This document shows, piece by piece, positions 21,685 through 33,880 of a stretch of DNA of 64,000 nt. The DNA is from Hygrocybe punicea (Eukaryota; Basidiomycota; Agaricomycetes; Agaricales; Hygrophoraceae): the NCBI GenBank assembly GCA_963556145.1, contig OY744471.1, positions 4,271,590 through 4,335,589 on the forward strand. The letters are read 5' to 3'. The translations under genes were made by a program, and so were the position numbers. Below the pieces are notes generated by a model. That model searched no databases, had not been told where the DNA came from, and worked only from the letters and a program-made list of their open reading frames with translations. The number at the start of each line of letters is the position of its first letter. The stretch's first letter is position 1.

Positions 21685-24600
21685 CTACCATATAGTCTTG
21701 TATGCATACATGTTATGCCAGTTATTAACAAAGAATGTTGAACATTTATCTAGAACATCATGAGTGGTCCATGTTCTTTCTACGCACCGTCCAAAAGTAG
21801 GCATTAACATGCAACTTTGACGTATGCTGGTCAATGGAATGATAGAACCAGCAGGACTTCCATCAGTACGGTAAGACCTCTTGATAGAGTACATGTTGTG
21901 GTTTTGTTCTGCAGCAGGCTTCGTCCTCGTGTACCATTCAATATACGCCAAAGGCATCCGGGGCCAAAATGATGGTGACGGTCCAAGGCCATAATCTAAT
22001 GATGAGGGAAGTGTGAAAATGACTCGGAGACGTCCTATCCTTGTTCCTAGCATTTTCGTGGTCAACAGAAGTCAATGTGGTAGAAATGGGGGCAGACCTT
22101 CAAGGCTGGTGGATTCTGCATCATCTGTGTGCAGGATGACAGCAGTGTCAAATTGACTAGGCCTGTTCTTCATTGCAGGAGCAGCTTTGAGGACGTCACA
22201 TTCTTCCTCACTGTCTTCAAGACTGGGAGGATGAAATTTGAACGTATGGTAGACATCAAGCCTCTGGAATGGTAGGGTATGCAATGCAGTGATCCAAGAA
22301 GGTGCTGGGTGGGGTGCGAGACGATTTAGATAGTCCTTGAGAGCAGTAGAAAGTCCAGGAGCTGAATGTTGTTTTTCGATATCAGAAATTAAACGTCGAG
22401 GCGGAGTCGGATATTTAGGAAGTGAGATTGCTTTTCCAGCCACATTGCATGAAAGTGACTTGGATGGTGGATTGTCAGCAATATGTTCGTTTTCTCTCCA
22501 GGAAATGTAATTTTGGAAAGTAAACATCTTCTCTTGACGCGAAAGCCATTTTATCATCTGGGGAAACTCGTCACGTTGGTTTGATGCCCGCCACCCCTCC
22601 TTCGCGAAATCAATGTGGAGACGTTTGAACATTTCTGTGTTATAATTGTCAGATGTGCCAAGATACTTGATGGACTGGATGTAGTGGATGAGGCAATGGA
22701 ATTTGGGGATGTTAAGATCCTGGCGTATGCCTGTCTCGACGAAGTATGATTTGTGACGATGAAAGGCATCTAAGGCATCTTGCATGTAACCAAGGGTAAT
22801 GTTGTCATGGGTGCTGTATTGGGCAAGGTAAATGAAATCGAGAAGAGAACGGCATGCGATGATAGCTTTCTGGGGCATGACACCAATAAGACAGCCTAGG
22901 AGAATCTTTGCCATGTTTTTCCTCTCTGTGCCAGATATTTGGGAGAGTGCAGATATACCATTTTTGAAATGACGCAATCCATACGCAGGTGGGAGACAAC
23001 GTATACAGCAGTCCAGTTCGTTAGGTCCTATGGTCCGTTTACACCAGTTTGTGAGATGTTTGAAAACACCCTGGTAGAGTTGATGAAGAACGTCAGGAGT
23101 GATAGCAAGATGAATGTCGGTGTGTGGAAACCCTGCCCAGAATGGAGCGTACACACTCCCAGATACCCCCCTGTCCATGCAATACTTGTGGAACTGTGAT
23201 TTTGTCGTTGACGTCTCCTTTGCCTTATCTACGACACCCAACGTCCACTGACCTGTCCTGTGGGCGAATGGACCAGGATCCTGAAGCTTGTCGGAAGGGC
23301 ATTGGCATTTAGGGCATGTCCCATACTTAGAGCAAGATACAAGGCATTGTTCTGGGTAGTCGGCGACATAGCATGCCAGGATTGGGTATACCTTCCTTAC
23401 AAAGCCCTCACCACCCGTCATCTCAACACCATTCTTCCCTGCATCCATCAAAGGAGCCAGAATCGTTCGCATGGACTCGTGGAACAATCGTTGATTGCGC
23501 GCTCTATGCTCCTGCTGTGTTAACTGGTCACGACAAATTTTGTCCACTGACAGGTAACCAATTAGAACACATGCATGCTGCGAGGGTTTATGACGAATGG
23601 CTTTGGGTATATTTCCCAATGTCAGATAGACAGGATAAGCAGATTTGCCTCCAGTGAACTGCGTAAGTTGAGTCTTGTCAGTCGCAATAATCACAGGTGC
23701 CAGTGTGGAGCCCACTGGGAGGCGGTTCTACAATTCTATCAGAAAGATAACGTATGGTTGAGGATCATGGCTAGTGCACCTGAACTACATGCCACCATGA
23801 ACCCGTCCACATCTCAGAGTAGACCCTGTTGTCGTGATTAGAATCGGAAAACACTTTCTTCGGCTGGTAAACCATATATTTTGATAGAGTTGGATTGCCC
23901 CAAAGACACTTTATAGCCTCTAGCACACTCCTGAACCTGATGATATGCTTCTCGCCAGGGCGATCTTTGAAAGAGAGGCATTTCGTTGTCCACCTTCCTG
24001 CCCGTTCAGGAATATCATCCACAATCTGATGTAGCGCCCTTGTATTTCCAAATGAAAGCCCTAGCTTATCCTTGACCTTAGACATGCAAATCAGACGTGT
24101 CATATTCTTCAGAAAGTCAGAAAACATACACCAGGAATTGAGAGAAGTCTGTCAAATGCCTTGTTCCCTGGGCTGTCCTTGATTACCCAATTGGCAACAC
24201 GCCAGTCGAGCTCTGAGGCAAAAGGATAGAATGATTCACCACCAATCTGGTCCCCCATCAGGTCATCACCGTCACTATCACATTGTCCATCAAACTGCTT
24301 CCTCCATCGCTCATGCAGGTTTTCATTCATTCTTATCACCTTAGCAGCATTGTCGTACACATCCTCCACCCTATTATCATCCACGTCGTCCAGAACCCTG
24401 TGCTGCATGCGTCTAGCGGCTGCAGCAAGAGTGGATGGTCCTGGCCCTGCTTCTCCAAGCTCATCGTTGTTGGTTGTAGGCAGTGTGGAAACCATGGGAA
24501 TGAAGTCAAAGAGATCGCCGTCGTCTTCCTCGATATCATCCATAATGCCTTGCGGATCTTCATCCACATCCATTCCACCCAATTCACCTTCTCTCACTAG

Positions 24601-24786
24601 CCCCTCATCATCAATAACCTGCATGTCCCCACCCTCTCCTTCTAAATCTAAAGGCGCAAGTTCTGCCAACTTGCCACGACGATACCAGGAGCATGTACGT
24701 GCAGTTCGTAGATGAGATGTGCAGCCTCTCTTGGTCTTGAAGGACCTATTACAAACAGGGCATGCAAGGTCGTCCAGAACATCCAT
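21685..24786 (-). CDS. Plavaka transposase
   Basis: Four exons (24786-24130, 24076-23780, 23727-22098, 22046-21685) join in frame to 981 aa. The N-terminus is a C2H2-like finger (CPVCNRSF...SHLRTARTC) followed by a long acidic linker. The conserved body begins FASELDWRVANWVIKD and DRLLSIPG, then FSDSNHDNRVYSEMWTG and APVIIATDKTQL (an early RNase-H-fold Asp), a Cys-rich zinc-binding insert (CPKCQCPSDK), ITPDVLHQLYQGVFKH and FHCLIHY. The C-terminus has IEWYTRTKP, HNMYSI, SIRQSCMLMP and VLDKCSTFFVNNW. These are the blocks I know from Plavaka transposases. No stop or frameshift was found. It would bind the terminal repeats and cut the element out. Confidence 0.85.
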
Positions 24787-25063
24787 AATAATGCAGATAC
24801 TGGATAGATGTTGTAGCTTGAGATCCAGGAGGTTCAGGCTTTGTGAGTCGCGACCTTCAGTTAGGAAAGATCAGATTACGAGATAGGGTGCACGTGCCCC
24901 ACTGATTACAGACAATAAGGACAGCATACAACGTTAGAGACGAATAGCCTGTCATGCTACAAGAGAACTAGACAGATAAAAGGTGGAGTCAGAAAACCAA
25001 CAAGCTACAAAAGGTTGAACAGGGATAACATGTATACCTAATGGGGAATCGCAACAGCGAACA

Positions 25064-26942
25064 TCACAACAATTGAGAATGTCCAATGTCCAACACCTGC
25101 CTCGCTGTCTGAAGCTCAGTGCATTCTCTAATGCCCATGCAGTCGTGGAGAATAGCATGTGAGAAGTCGAGTATTTGAACGCCGCCCGTTGTTGATAAAC
25201 TAATATTGTCAGGCCGTATGTCCTGATGGCTGACGCCGGCGGTATGAATGGTCTGTATCATGGTCCAAAGATCAGATCTAAATGTAAACCAAATGGGGAG
25301 AACAACATCAATAATATGTCCACCCAACAGAATAGAAACCATGTACCGTTGGCAGATCGAAAGCTCGGAAAATGAGGAGATAGCTTCCCCTGCGTAACGC
25401 ATAACGAGCACGTTAACATTTTCGCCAATAAATAGGCCATACACTATGGGTATTGCAGTGCCCTGCAGTGCTGAGAGGGTCGCATACATTTTGGCTTCGT
25501 GGCGTAGAAGTGCTTGTGACGACTCTTGCATAGCAACTTTTGCAACGATGTCCTCTGTTAGCATGTCGCCGAAGTGCCCTCTGAACACATTCCCAACAGA
25601 CCCACTTCCCAGAAACGTCGTCATACGTAGTTCGCAGCATGGTGGGTCTTTTAGATGCCTCAGAAGTGACTGTAGAAAAGTGGATATAATTCCCACACAG
25701 TGGACAATGGCTGGGACGATGGCTTGGAACCGAAGAACCGCAACGCTGGAGTCAAAAGTACATGAACTAAGCTCAGTTTGGCACGGAGGATCTGCCACTT
25801 CTTGGCAGCTCAGCTCGTAGATGGCTAGATCGAAGCGCTCCAGATCGAATGTCAGCTGCAAAGTTTCCGACTAAAGGTGTTCAGAATTAGAAGACGCTGA
25901 GAAACAGAAGCAGCTGACCTTGGAGAGTATGCTTCCACTGGAAAATGTTGTCAAGGGTACAGCAGAAAGCGTATTAGAACCAGCATCCTGAGGGCTATTC
26001 TTTGTGGCCAGTTTCGCTGCCAACCGTGTTCGGGACAATGGCGTACGCACGTCAACAGCTGGGATTTCAAGGTGTTGCGGAGGCTTGACGTTGCCTGCAT
26101 GCAAAAGGCAGAAAACCATGATAGGCATAAAGGACAGTGTGGAGTTGAGGGTGGAAAGAATGTCGGAGCAAATAAGGCTGTGCAGCTTGGTCCCCGGGAT
26201 TGGACAAAGTGTGAAGAGCATATAATGATCTCCACCAAATAGAACTGCATATGGGATCTTAGTTGCTCCTGACAGCATAGATATGCCAATCTATATAATG
26301 ATATGGTGATGATGAATGCCGAGGAGCAATACAAGATTGAGACCCAAGCACCTTGAAGATAATCGATCGATGTCCTGTTTCAGTGGGACCCAGCTCTAAA
26401 ATTGTAGAATTTTGGCCCAGGTGTAATATATTCTCAGCGTGATATGAGAACACAGACCAACTCTTGAACTCAACGTGGAGCTGGGGAGGAGCATCCTGAC
26501 AAGGACGGTAGACGGCATCTGGTGTCTGATTATAAGCTGTGTACTGAACAATGGCCTCTGGATGTGTCTGATTTGCATCCACAGCTTCGACAGCGTGGCA
26601 TATCGGGATGAAGGCTTGACTGAAGAAGCTACTAGTGGTAGGTTCGTGGCCCAGAGGAAAATTCCTGAGGGACATACCCAGACTAGCAATAGTTTGGATG
26701 AGAATCATGGAAGGTTCAAGATGTTGGCTTGGTGCAGTTTGAAGGTAGATTCCAAGGGATTCCACCATGCGTGTCGCCAAGGATTGATCATGAAATATGA
26801 AAGCTGGACGACCTTCCTGATTCGGCTGCGGGATACCGGGATTGTACGGCGCTGTGGAGGTTGATGTGGGGGTCTTTCTGAATTCATGTTCAGGGGGTAG
26901 AGGAAAGCGCATGGCAGGGATGAAGGTCTGTAGAGTTGCCAT
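25064..26942 (-). CDS. PD-(D/E)xK nuclease-like / protein-kinase fusion (crinkler-type effector architecture)
   Basis: Four exons (26942-26352, 26290-25919, 25870-25347, 25277-25064) join in frame to 566 aa. The N-terminal ~320 residues contain P141-D142 and, 16 residues on, E158-F-K160 (HVEFKSW). This fits the PD-(D/E)xK restriction-endonuclease signature, with predicted strand-helix surroundings. The C-terminal half is kinase-like: GSGSVGNVF loop (~409-417), AKVAM lysine, HQDIRPDN catalytic loop (H513, D515, N520), but DFS (533-535) in place of DFG. Published comparative work links such nuclease-kinase fusions in fungi and oomycetes to transposons and to crinkler (CRN) effectors. It lies between transposase and TET genes, inside the same element. 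Nuclease and kinase activity are inferred, not shown. Confidence 0.6.
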
Positions 26943-27232
26943 TAGGTTGCGGGTACTAACGGATTGATCACGACTCAGATGACGCTCTCTTGAAGTTGTC
27001 CTTTCAATTATTTACAGGGGGATGACTGATAGGATAAACTGAAGTGCTGTCTGTGCCGTCAATCTACGTAGCTTGGATACCACCCCTGCCCTTTGCCACA
27101 AATCGGAGATGCGAGCGGCGGCTGTTAGCGAACGTAATGTTACAGCTAAAACTGAGCAAGATGATGACATATAGAACAAATCCTGACCCAGCAGGGGGAA
27201 ATTCCTAGGATGTAGTGTAGCGTGTCAGATAT

Positions 27233-28130
27233 AGACACGAACGAACACGAACGAACACGATAATGGGGCACTCACAAAAAAGTCAAAATGAAAAAAACCT
27301 CAGTTTATGGAGCGGCAGTCCCCCGAGCGAGCAAGGGTCGACGGATCGCCGCAGGACCTAAGATGACGATAGTGGCGACAAAAGCCCAGCCAAAGAAAAG
27401 TGTTGCTACAAGACCCAGCTTTGTTGTTGGAAAGTGAAGAAAAAGAAGGTTGAAAAGGTGAAGGGCGATGACGAACGACCTTTTGTTGGTTTTTGGGGTT
27501 TTCTAACTTGAAACAGACCAGACGTACCACATGGCATTGGCAACATTGCCTGTCTGTTTGATTGCACCTGCATGCCAGGGCCGTGAGTCACGGAGGCAGC
27601 AAAATAACCCAACGTAGGCTCATCGCAGTCCCCGAGGCTTGTATTATGTTGGCTACCAGGAGGGGAAAAAAACAGGCGATAACGAGAGTTCGAGGATAAC
27701 GAGGGTTCGAGGATAACGAGGGTTCGAGGATAATGAGAGAGGATAACGAGAGTTCGAGGATAGGTTTTCTAAACTGTATTACTGAAACAATTAGGAAACT
27801 TTACCCCATCAAAAGGGTATGTACGCACCAGCAGCATAAAATGATAGAGAATAATGAAAGCAACCTAGCCTCCATAGCTTGAAAAGGGGACAATAGGTCG
27901 GACATGATGAGGAATCTAATCGGACATCGGCATGCTGTGCTAGTGGGAGACCCAGCTCATTGAAGGGGGGTGGTAGACAAAGCTGTAATTACTGAAACAA
28001 TTAGAACAAAAGAAAGAAACTTTATCCCATGAAAAGGGTATGTACGCACCAGCAGCATAAAAACTTAGGTACGTTGTTTCCCGAAAAGGTGTCTATGTTA
28101 CAGCGATAACATGGACACCTTTTTTGGACA
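27233..28130. repeat. Repeat-rich divergent spacer inside the Plavaka element
   Basis: It lies between the minus-strand kinase fusion and the plus-strand TET gene. It holds a CACGAACGAA tandem (27233-27262) and a 17-bp GGATAACGAGGGTTCGA tandem (27678-27765). There is also a ~65-bp direct repeat (27780-27841 and 27990-28061, containing GGGTATGTACGCACCAGCAG) and a hairpin at 28084-28127 (AAAAGGTGTC...GACACCTTTT). A minus-strand frame at 27305-27500 encodes a possible membrane segment but has no start. The spacer may act as a shared regulatory region. Confidence 0.5.
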
Positions 28131-28165
28131 ACTAACCGGAACCGTCTGGTACTTCAACACGCTTC

Positions 28166-28719
28166 ATGCAGCGTATTCTGCTGGATCTCTCACAAAAGGA
28201 GGCTCTGTGCCTGCTTAACTACCTGGATCAGTGCGCTGGCAGTCTTCCGCTTAACATTTTAACCCTTTATAAGAAAATAGAGTCTCACTCACGAGCATCC
28301 GCAACTCCCTCCCTCGCGTATCCGGCTCCCCTTGCTACTCCCTCCCTGGCGTATCTGGCTCCCCTTGCTACTCCTCAACTTGAAACACCACCGAGCTCTT
28401 TAATTCCTGGATCTGCATGTAGCTCTCATCTCAGTCAGCAAGACATTGATCATGGGGCTCAGGCCCAAACTGCTGGAGATATGGTGCATACATTCATTCA
28501 ACTGAGTCATTCCTTCTTGACTTGAACTGGCACCAGCCGAACACTTCCTTCCCCAGAAACCTTGATGCCAACCCTGTGAGACTCAGCGGGGACGTTGCTA
28601 ATCTCACGAACTTGAACGCGAATGCGAACGTCGTGAACTCAAACCCAAATGATGTTGAAGCCATCTTACCTGCATCACAAAACCAATCGGAACGATCTGC
28701 GCTACGACGGTCGAAATGA
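28166..28719 (+). other. Possible 5' exons of the TET/JBP gene or a separate small ORF
   Basis: Two overlapping plus-strand frames precede the TET start: 28166-28525 (with PSLAYPAPLATP repeated twice, a 33-bp tandem at ~28306-28370) and 28522-28719 (Asn-rich: NLNANANVVNSNPND). Composition resembles disordered N-termini of related proteins. No splice path could be fixed. Confidence 0.3.
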
Positions 28720-28755
28720 GTTGGGGACCGGCGGGACCTGGATCCTTACGGCGGG

Positions 28756-31359
28756 GTGGGCATGGCTGCGGCGGGTGGTGGGGTGGGCATGGCTGCAGCA
28801 GGCCATTGCAAACACGGAGGTGTGAAGCATAGGAAAAAGGCAAAACCAAGGAAAGGGAAGAAAAAGCAGGCCAAGGCTGACGAAAGCGAAGGTGAAGGTT
28901 GGGAGGTTATGGATGAGCCTGCTTGCGCCGTAGGAGAGCGGGCTGCTGAGGCTGTCTCAAACTTAGCGCAAGGTGCTTTGAGCAATATTTTGCATCCACT
29001 AACCCAAAGGTGGATTGAGTTGATGAAGACGATGGTGAAGGGGCAGAAATGGATCGATGAGAACGGCGCTTTCGTGACAAACTCCTTGCAGTCACTTGTG
29101 GTTCGATGCAAATGGAGCCTTGAAATGGCTGCAGGGTTAGAATTTGTGACGATGATTAATATGCTGCAGCTGGCGGCAAAGGCAGACAGGTACGTCCTGT
29201 TGCTATCTTTTACCGTTCTCAAAGGAATTTCGGCAGCGTTATGCAGATCAATGGCCTAAAATCAGTGGATGCTGTCTTTCGTGACTGCATAGCTGGCATG
29301 GATGGTGCGCCTCAGCCATCTACATTTTGGAAATGGGTCAGAGTCGGCATGAAATATGCCTCGATCGCCGGGGCAGGTATGAGGCACACCCTATCTATCT
29401 CACTGTTGTTGGTCTCTAACATCATATTATAGGAACTATCTACTTGCTGATGGTTATAGCGGCCAAAAAAAAACGGGTTCAGATTGGCTGTATGAATGTT
29501 GATGAGATGTCAGCTGTATGTAACGCACTTCGCTGGCCTAACCCAGGTGAGTCTTCTTGATCTCAGTGATTCTTGCTCTAACTGTTATCTTAGATACGGA
29601 CATGGGACAGGATATAATCGGTCGCCTGATTCCGTTGATTGACTACCTACGTCGTCAGATTCCCTTGACGATGTCGACCATGTTCTCCCGTTCACTTCTC
29701 AAGGACTTAGGTTTAACTGGAGACATAGACTGTGGCAACTTGGACGATTCAGACAAATTTTTTGACAGCATTAGAAGGAAGTAAGTGCTTCATTTTTATT
29801 GCGATTTGTATATTAAGGTCACCAGTTCTTTTGTGTCATTGACTAGAAACCAGCCGATCTGGGCAGAGTGCCTGGAGCCTCTGGAACCAGCAGATGACCC
29901 TGTGTCCCTTCATGTTATCAATCAGAATCTTCTCATGTCCCATGCGTCATCAAGCTGTTCTGATATGTCCACGCGTCCGCCATCACCGTTCTCAGAATCT
30001 GGGAGTGACAGTGATATCCAGAATTGTGACGACAGGCCGCTTGACAGTGACAATGACATGCCAGCCCCTCCTCCTACTGATACATTTCGGTTTCCCGATC
30101 GCAAACGGCGGGACTACATGGTACTTGACACCCGATTTGACATAGATGCTGAGCAGAATAGGAAGATACCTTATCCATGTGATGATGATGAGAGGAGTGA
30201 ATGGACATATATGCAAAGGGCTTATGCAAGCCGTGCACGCGTGCCGTCGGACAGTATTGACTTTGCCCGCATGGTATGGTGTTTTGAATCTGATATTAGA
30301 GCTGCATATTTGATGTTCTTTTGTTAGGTATCGGAGCTCTATGATGACGACGGCGTAAAGAAGGAAGGTAGTTATGTGGTTATGGATGAGAAAATTTTTG
30401 ATCAGTCTGTGTGTTCTTGAGAATTCCCAGTCTACTAACTAATGTACATTTCCTTACAGGAAAGAGGTCCGACTTAATTGCTCGGATGGCTCAGTAAATG
30501 TTTTTGTCTGGGGAGATATGCCGCTGCAGATGCGTTCCTCATTGGAACGCAACATACGTAATGCTTTATTAGTTGAAAGTGGCTCTTCTCTCGTTTATAC
30601 CGATAGTTCTGCCACTCCAAAAGGGCACAAATTTCCGGCGATCCACTGCGACATGTACATGCGGAACGGAACACGAGTGAGTAGCACCTGTTTTGCAGGG
30701 CCCCAATTATATAAAGGAACTAACACCTCCAACTAGGGAGAAGGTGCTCCGCCTGATGTGCATCCTCACTTCCTTAGACGCAAAGGATGCTCCAAGACCA
30801 ACTATTATCAACTAGTCCCGCGTGTTTCAAAGGAACTCATGGAACACACCAGGGAGTATGAGAACCTTTGCAATTTGTTTGAGGAGTTCTTTCTGTGGGT
30901 TGAAGAAAAGGTACATGCCAGGTTTACATTGTTTTATGTTATTGATATATGCTAATGTAATCATTTCAGTTACTTGAACGGCTTCCTGATGTTTATGAAG
31001 ACTTGGCCATATTTGCTGATGTTCTCCCAGGGAAGGTGGCTTCGCCTGTTCATCCATTTGGCGGGTTTGTTCTCAATATCAATGTTGTCACACGCTGCCA
31101 CTGTGACGTCAAGGACCTACGGGCATGCCTAGTTCTTGTCATAGGTGAACATGTAGGTGGAGAGCTGTGCTTGCTGGAGCCAGGCTTAGTGTTACGTTTG
31201 CGAAATGGAGACATGGCACTTTTCCCCTCCGGTAGGATTACTCACTTTAATCTCCACTATATGGGTATTAGAGCATCTATTGTTCTACATTCTGATCATG
31301 CTGGGAAGATGTGGGCTGAGGATAGGAATGGTTGGATGGGCCATGGATACATGTCATAG
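28756..31359 (+). CDS. TET/JBP-family 2-oxoglutarate/Fe(II) dioxygenase
   Basis: Exons from ATG 28756 (28756-29189, 29237-29376, 29433-29547, ~29595-29779, ~29847-30276, 30328-30410, 30460-30676, ~30737-30909, ~30970-31359) stay open to TAG 31357. A lysine-rich N-terminus is followed by a conserved region of unknown fold. The catalytic double-stranded beta-helix is at the end: FGGFVLNINVVTRCHCD gives the HxD iron ligands (His codon 31099, Asp codon 31105), ITHFN the distal His (31243) and GIRASIV the 2OG-binding Arg (31270). GGELCLLEPGLVLRLRNGD lies between. These match the basidiomycete TET/JBP enzymes that oxidise 5-methylpyrimidines in DNA. All catalytic residues are present. The start is uncertain: open frames at 28166-28719 could add upstream exons. 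Confidence 0.85.
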
Positions 31360-31462
31360 AAAATAGTGCTAACCGAGACTTGTTTGTTTGTTTATATGTG
31401 CCACATAATCGTTGATATTCATTCTTTGCTCTTTCCACCACCGTCTTCCTTTGTATCTTGTC

Positions 31463-33508
31463 ATGGCAAAAAAATGTGGCACCTCCTCTAGGACTTCCAA
31501 GGGGTCATCTTCAACCAATGGGAAGAAGCCCAGCTCAGTGACAGCCTCAGCTCGCACCTCAAAGACTCGTTCAAAATCAAAGCCCAAAAGCAAAGGTAAT
31601 CAAGGTGGCTCTGAGATTGAACCTTCTGCTTCCTTATCCACTGGTGGTCTGTCTGCTGATGAAGAGAAGCTATTGATGGAGCTTTCTGCCAAGAGAAAAG
31701 CCAACAGAGCAGCCGCGTTGCAGGAGCAGCAGGATGAACGTAAGCCATATTAATTTCAGACTTTATTTTAATTGGCCACCACTGCAGTTGTTCGTAAACG
31801 TAACGCTGAGATGATGGCGGCTGAGGAGGCTGATAACACCGACGATTCCTCCAATGGCAACAACAACACCTCCAAAAGGCGTAAAAGGACTGTAATCTTA
31901 GATGAAGATGAAGAAGATCTGGATGCAATATTCGATGATGTCCCAGAGATGGACAATGGTGATGATAGTGAGTTGTTATACTAACCACTACGGCAAATTA
32001 TGATGCTCACTTAATCTGCTTCCAGGCGACCAGGATCATCTTGATGACAATATACCTAATGAGGATGACTTAGATGATGGTCCAAAGGATGATGATTTGG
32101 GAAATGGGGTGTGCACTTTTTCCTCCTCATCATTAGCAGTGCCTAGCTGATAATAAGTTACAGATTAGTATCCAGGATGAAGACGGGATCAAGCCAACTA
32201 AAAGGAGCAAGCAATCTACTCGTCGCTCTGCATCCGTTGCTGCAGGATCCATTACATCGACCATGTCAGGACGACGAGATAAGCTCAGTAAGAATGACTT
32301 TACTCCTAGGAGTTTTCATCTGGCTACTGCAAGCAAATCTACCACAAGGGAGCGCATTACATTGTCTGATGCATTTCCCAATGATAAGGATAAGTTTGTC
32401 TTGGAGTCCATTCAGTACACTGCAAAGGACAGTGATAGTTTTCAAAGTACTCTAGACAGGGTGCAGAATAACGATGATCTTCAAGACAATCTTATGGAAT
32501 ATGTTTGAGTTTATTTTGTCGTTTTCTGCTATTATATGGAGCTGATCTTATCTTAGATGGGTTATGCGATCACCGGTCTACGTGGCGATCTGAAGGCAAA
32601 AGCGAAGGCTGGTATTGCAGGCTACTTTGGAATTCCTGGCCAGATGTCGAAGGCAGATATAGAGGAGGCAGCACGTTGGCTTTTACAGGGATGCAAGTTT
32701 GCACGTGGTGAAGTTGATGTTATGGTATATGGCCCAGGTATCTATAACCTGCTATACGATACTAACCTAGAATTGTTGAAACAGAAACGTACGGTTGTCA
32801 ACAATGAGCCATTCAGTCATGCAATCATCAGTGACATGATCAGGAATCAGTGGTTTGGAAAGGGCAAGGCCGACATTCAAGCTTACCGCAAAATGATGGA
32901 GCTGAAGAAGATCCATGAGGAAATCATTATCCTAGTAGTAACTGCGGTGTGTCTCCTTCACTTATGCTGTGCTCAAATACATTTTCATCTGTTGGCAGAT
33001 TGAAAATGCACTGATGGAGTGGGCAAGCGGGTCGCACCTCAATGTGCAATTCAGCCATGAAGCAGCAAGCTTAAGGTGATTTATTTTATAGACATTATGT
33101 CCATGTCTAATATCTCCCTTTTTATAGATATGCTCATCATCGTTCAACATGGAATACATTGAAGGCAAAGTCACCGACCTGGACTGCAAAGAAGCAAGCG
33201 TCTTTGTTTCAAACTATAATGTATGTTTCTTACTATAAAATCGTATAGATCTGACTGTACTCTTTTAGGAACAATGTCAAGAATGCTCCGATTCTCGATG
33301 ATGCCATTGAAAACATGGACTTGATGGACGTTGACTTTGACCAGCTGGAGCAGTCTGCAAGGTAGACACTATGCAAGTTATTGTTCTTTGTATAAACTAT
33401 CAATGTCTGATTGACTTTTACAGCTACAGGCTCAATTTCATAACCTTGTCAGTCTATTCACCACCCCTCTACGTCTACGTCTCCATTTCCATTTTACTGT
33501 CAACTTGA
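31463..33508 (+). CDS. DUF6532-like protein of the Plavaka element
   Basis: ATG 31463 opens a Ser/Lys-rich N-terminus (TSKTRSKSKPKSK), then further exons: ~31788-31970 (basic patch TSKRRKRT and acidic run), ~32026-32110, 32164-32500, 32557-32945 and ~33000-33440. The C-terminal half reads YAITGLRGDLKAKAKAGIAG, YFGIPGQMS, NNEPFSHAIISDMIRNQWF and VTAIENALMEWASG. That is the pattern I associate with DUF6532, a domain abundant in Agaricomycete transposon-linked genes. No catalytic motif is seen. The basic N-terminus suggests nuclear or nucleic-acid binding. The 3' end is uncertain because a short final exon (33423-33508) looks weakly coding. Function unknown. Confidence 0.6.
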
Positions 33509-33559
33509 ATAGCCCATTTGTGTTTCTTTTGCATTTCTTTTGCATTTCTTTTGCATTTC

Positions 33560-33880
33560 ACACCAGCTATTACCGCTCATTTATGTATATTTTTAATGCT
33601 ATTTGGAGTATTTTGAACATAACCAGAGCAATTCAGAGCACTGTAGAACAGCAATAAATCAATACATATACATCTAAGAGCTCTGTATGATGCTCTGAGG
33701 ACCTTCCTCAGAGTACCTCAGAGTGTCCCAGAACACTCTCAATGCAAAATAGCCAGCCACTGTGCTTTCAGACCGTTCTAGGTCACTCTGAGAACTCTGG
33801 TGCTCTGAGCACTCTGACACACTCTAACACACTCTGACACACTCCAAGAGTGTCTCAGAGCTATAGTGTTTTTCCTGATG
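33560..33880 (-). repeat. Right terminal and subterminal repeats of the Plavaka element
   Basis: The last 16 bases form the inverted repeat. In the preceding ~300 bp, variants of CTCTGAG, ACACTCTGA and CAGAGCAC recur more than a dozen times in both orientations. Such clusters are the expected transposase-binding sites of CACTA-like elements. The left end carries fewer copies. Confidence 0.65.

Noticed and set aside
21685..24786. Calling the transposase KDZ (Kyakuja-Dileera-Zisupton)
   Set aside because: The N-terminal finger, DLDWRVANW-like block and VLDKCSTFFVNNW end fit Plavaka better; KDZ-type Cys-cluster signatures were not seen.
27305..27530. Membrane protein gene on the minus strand
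   Set aside because: The hydrophobic frame is preceded by an in-frame TAG, has no ATG, and the only bridging intron would be 25 bp. Kept only as an oddity.
27678..27765. CRISPR-like array
   Set aside because: Repeat units are contiguous with no unique spacers, in a eukaryotic sequence; it is a simple tandem repeat.
30328..30500. SAP-like motif in the TET/JBP gene (LYDDDGVKKEG joined to KRSDLIARM)
   Set aside because: That joining leads straight into a TAA. A donor at 30411 gives an open frame through SVNVFVWGDMP instead, so the SAP reading is an artefact of a wrong splice choice.
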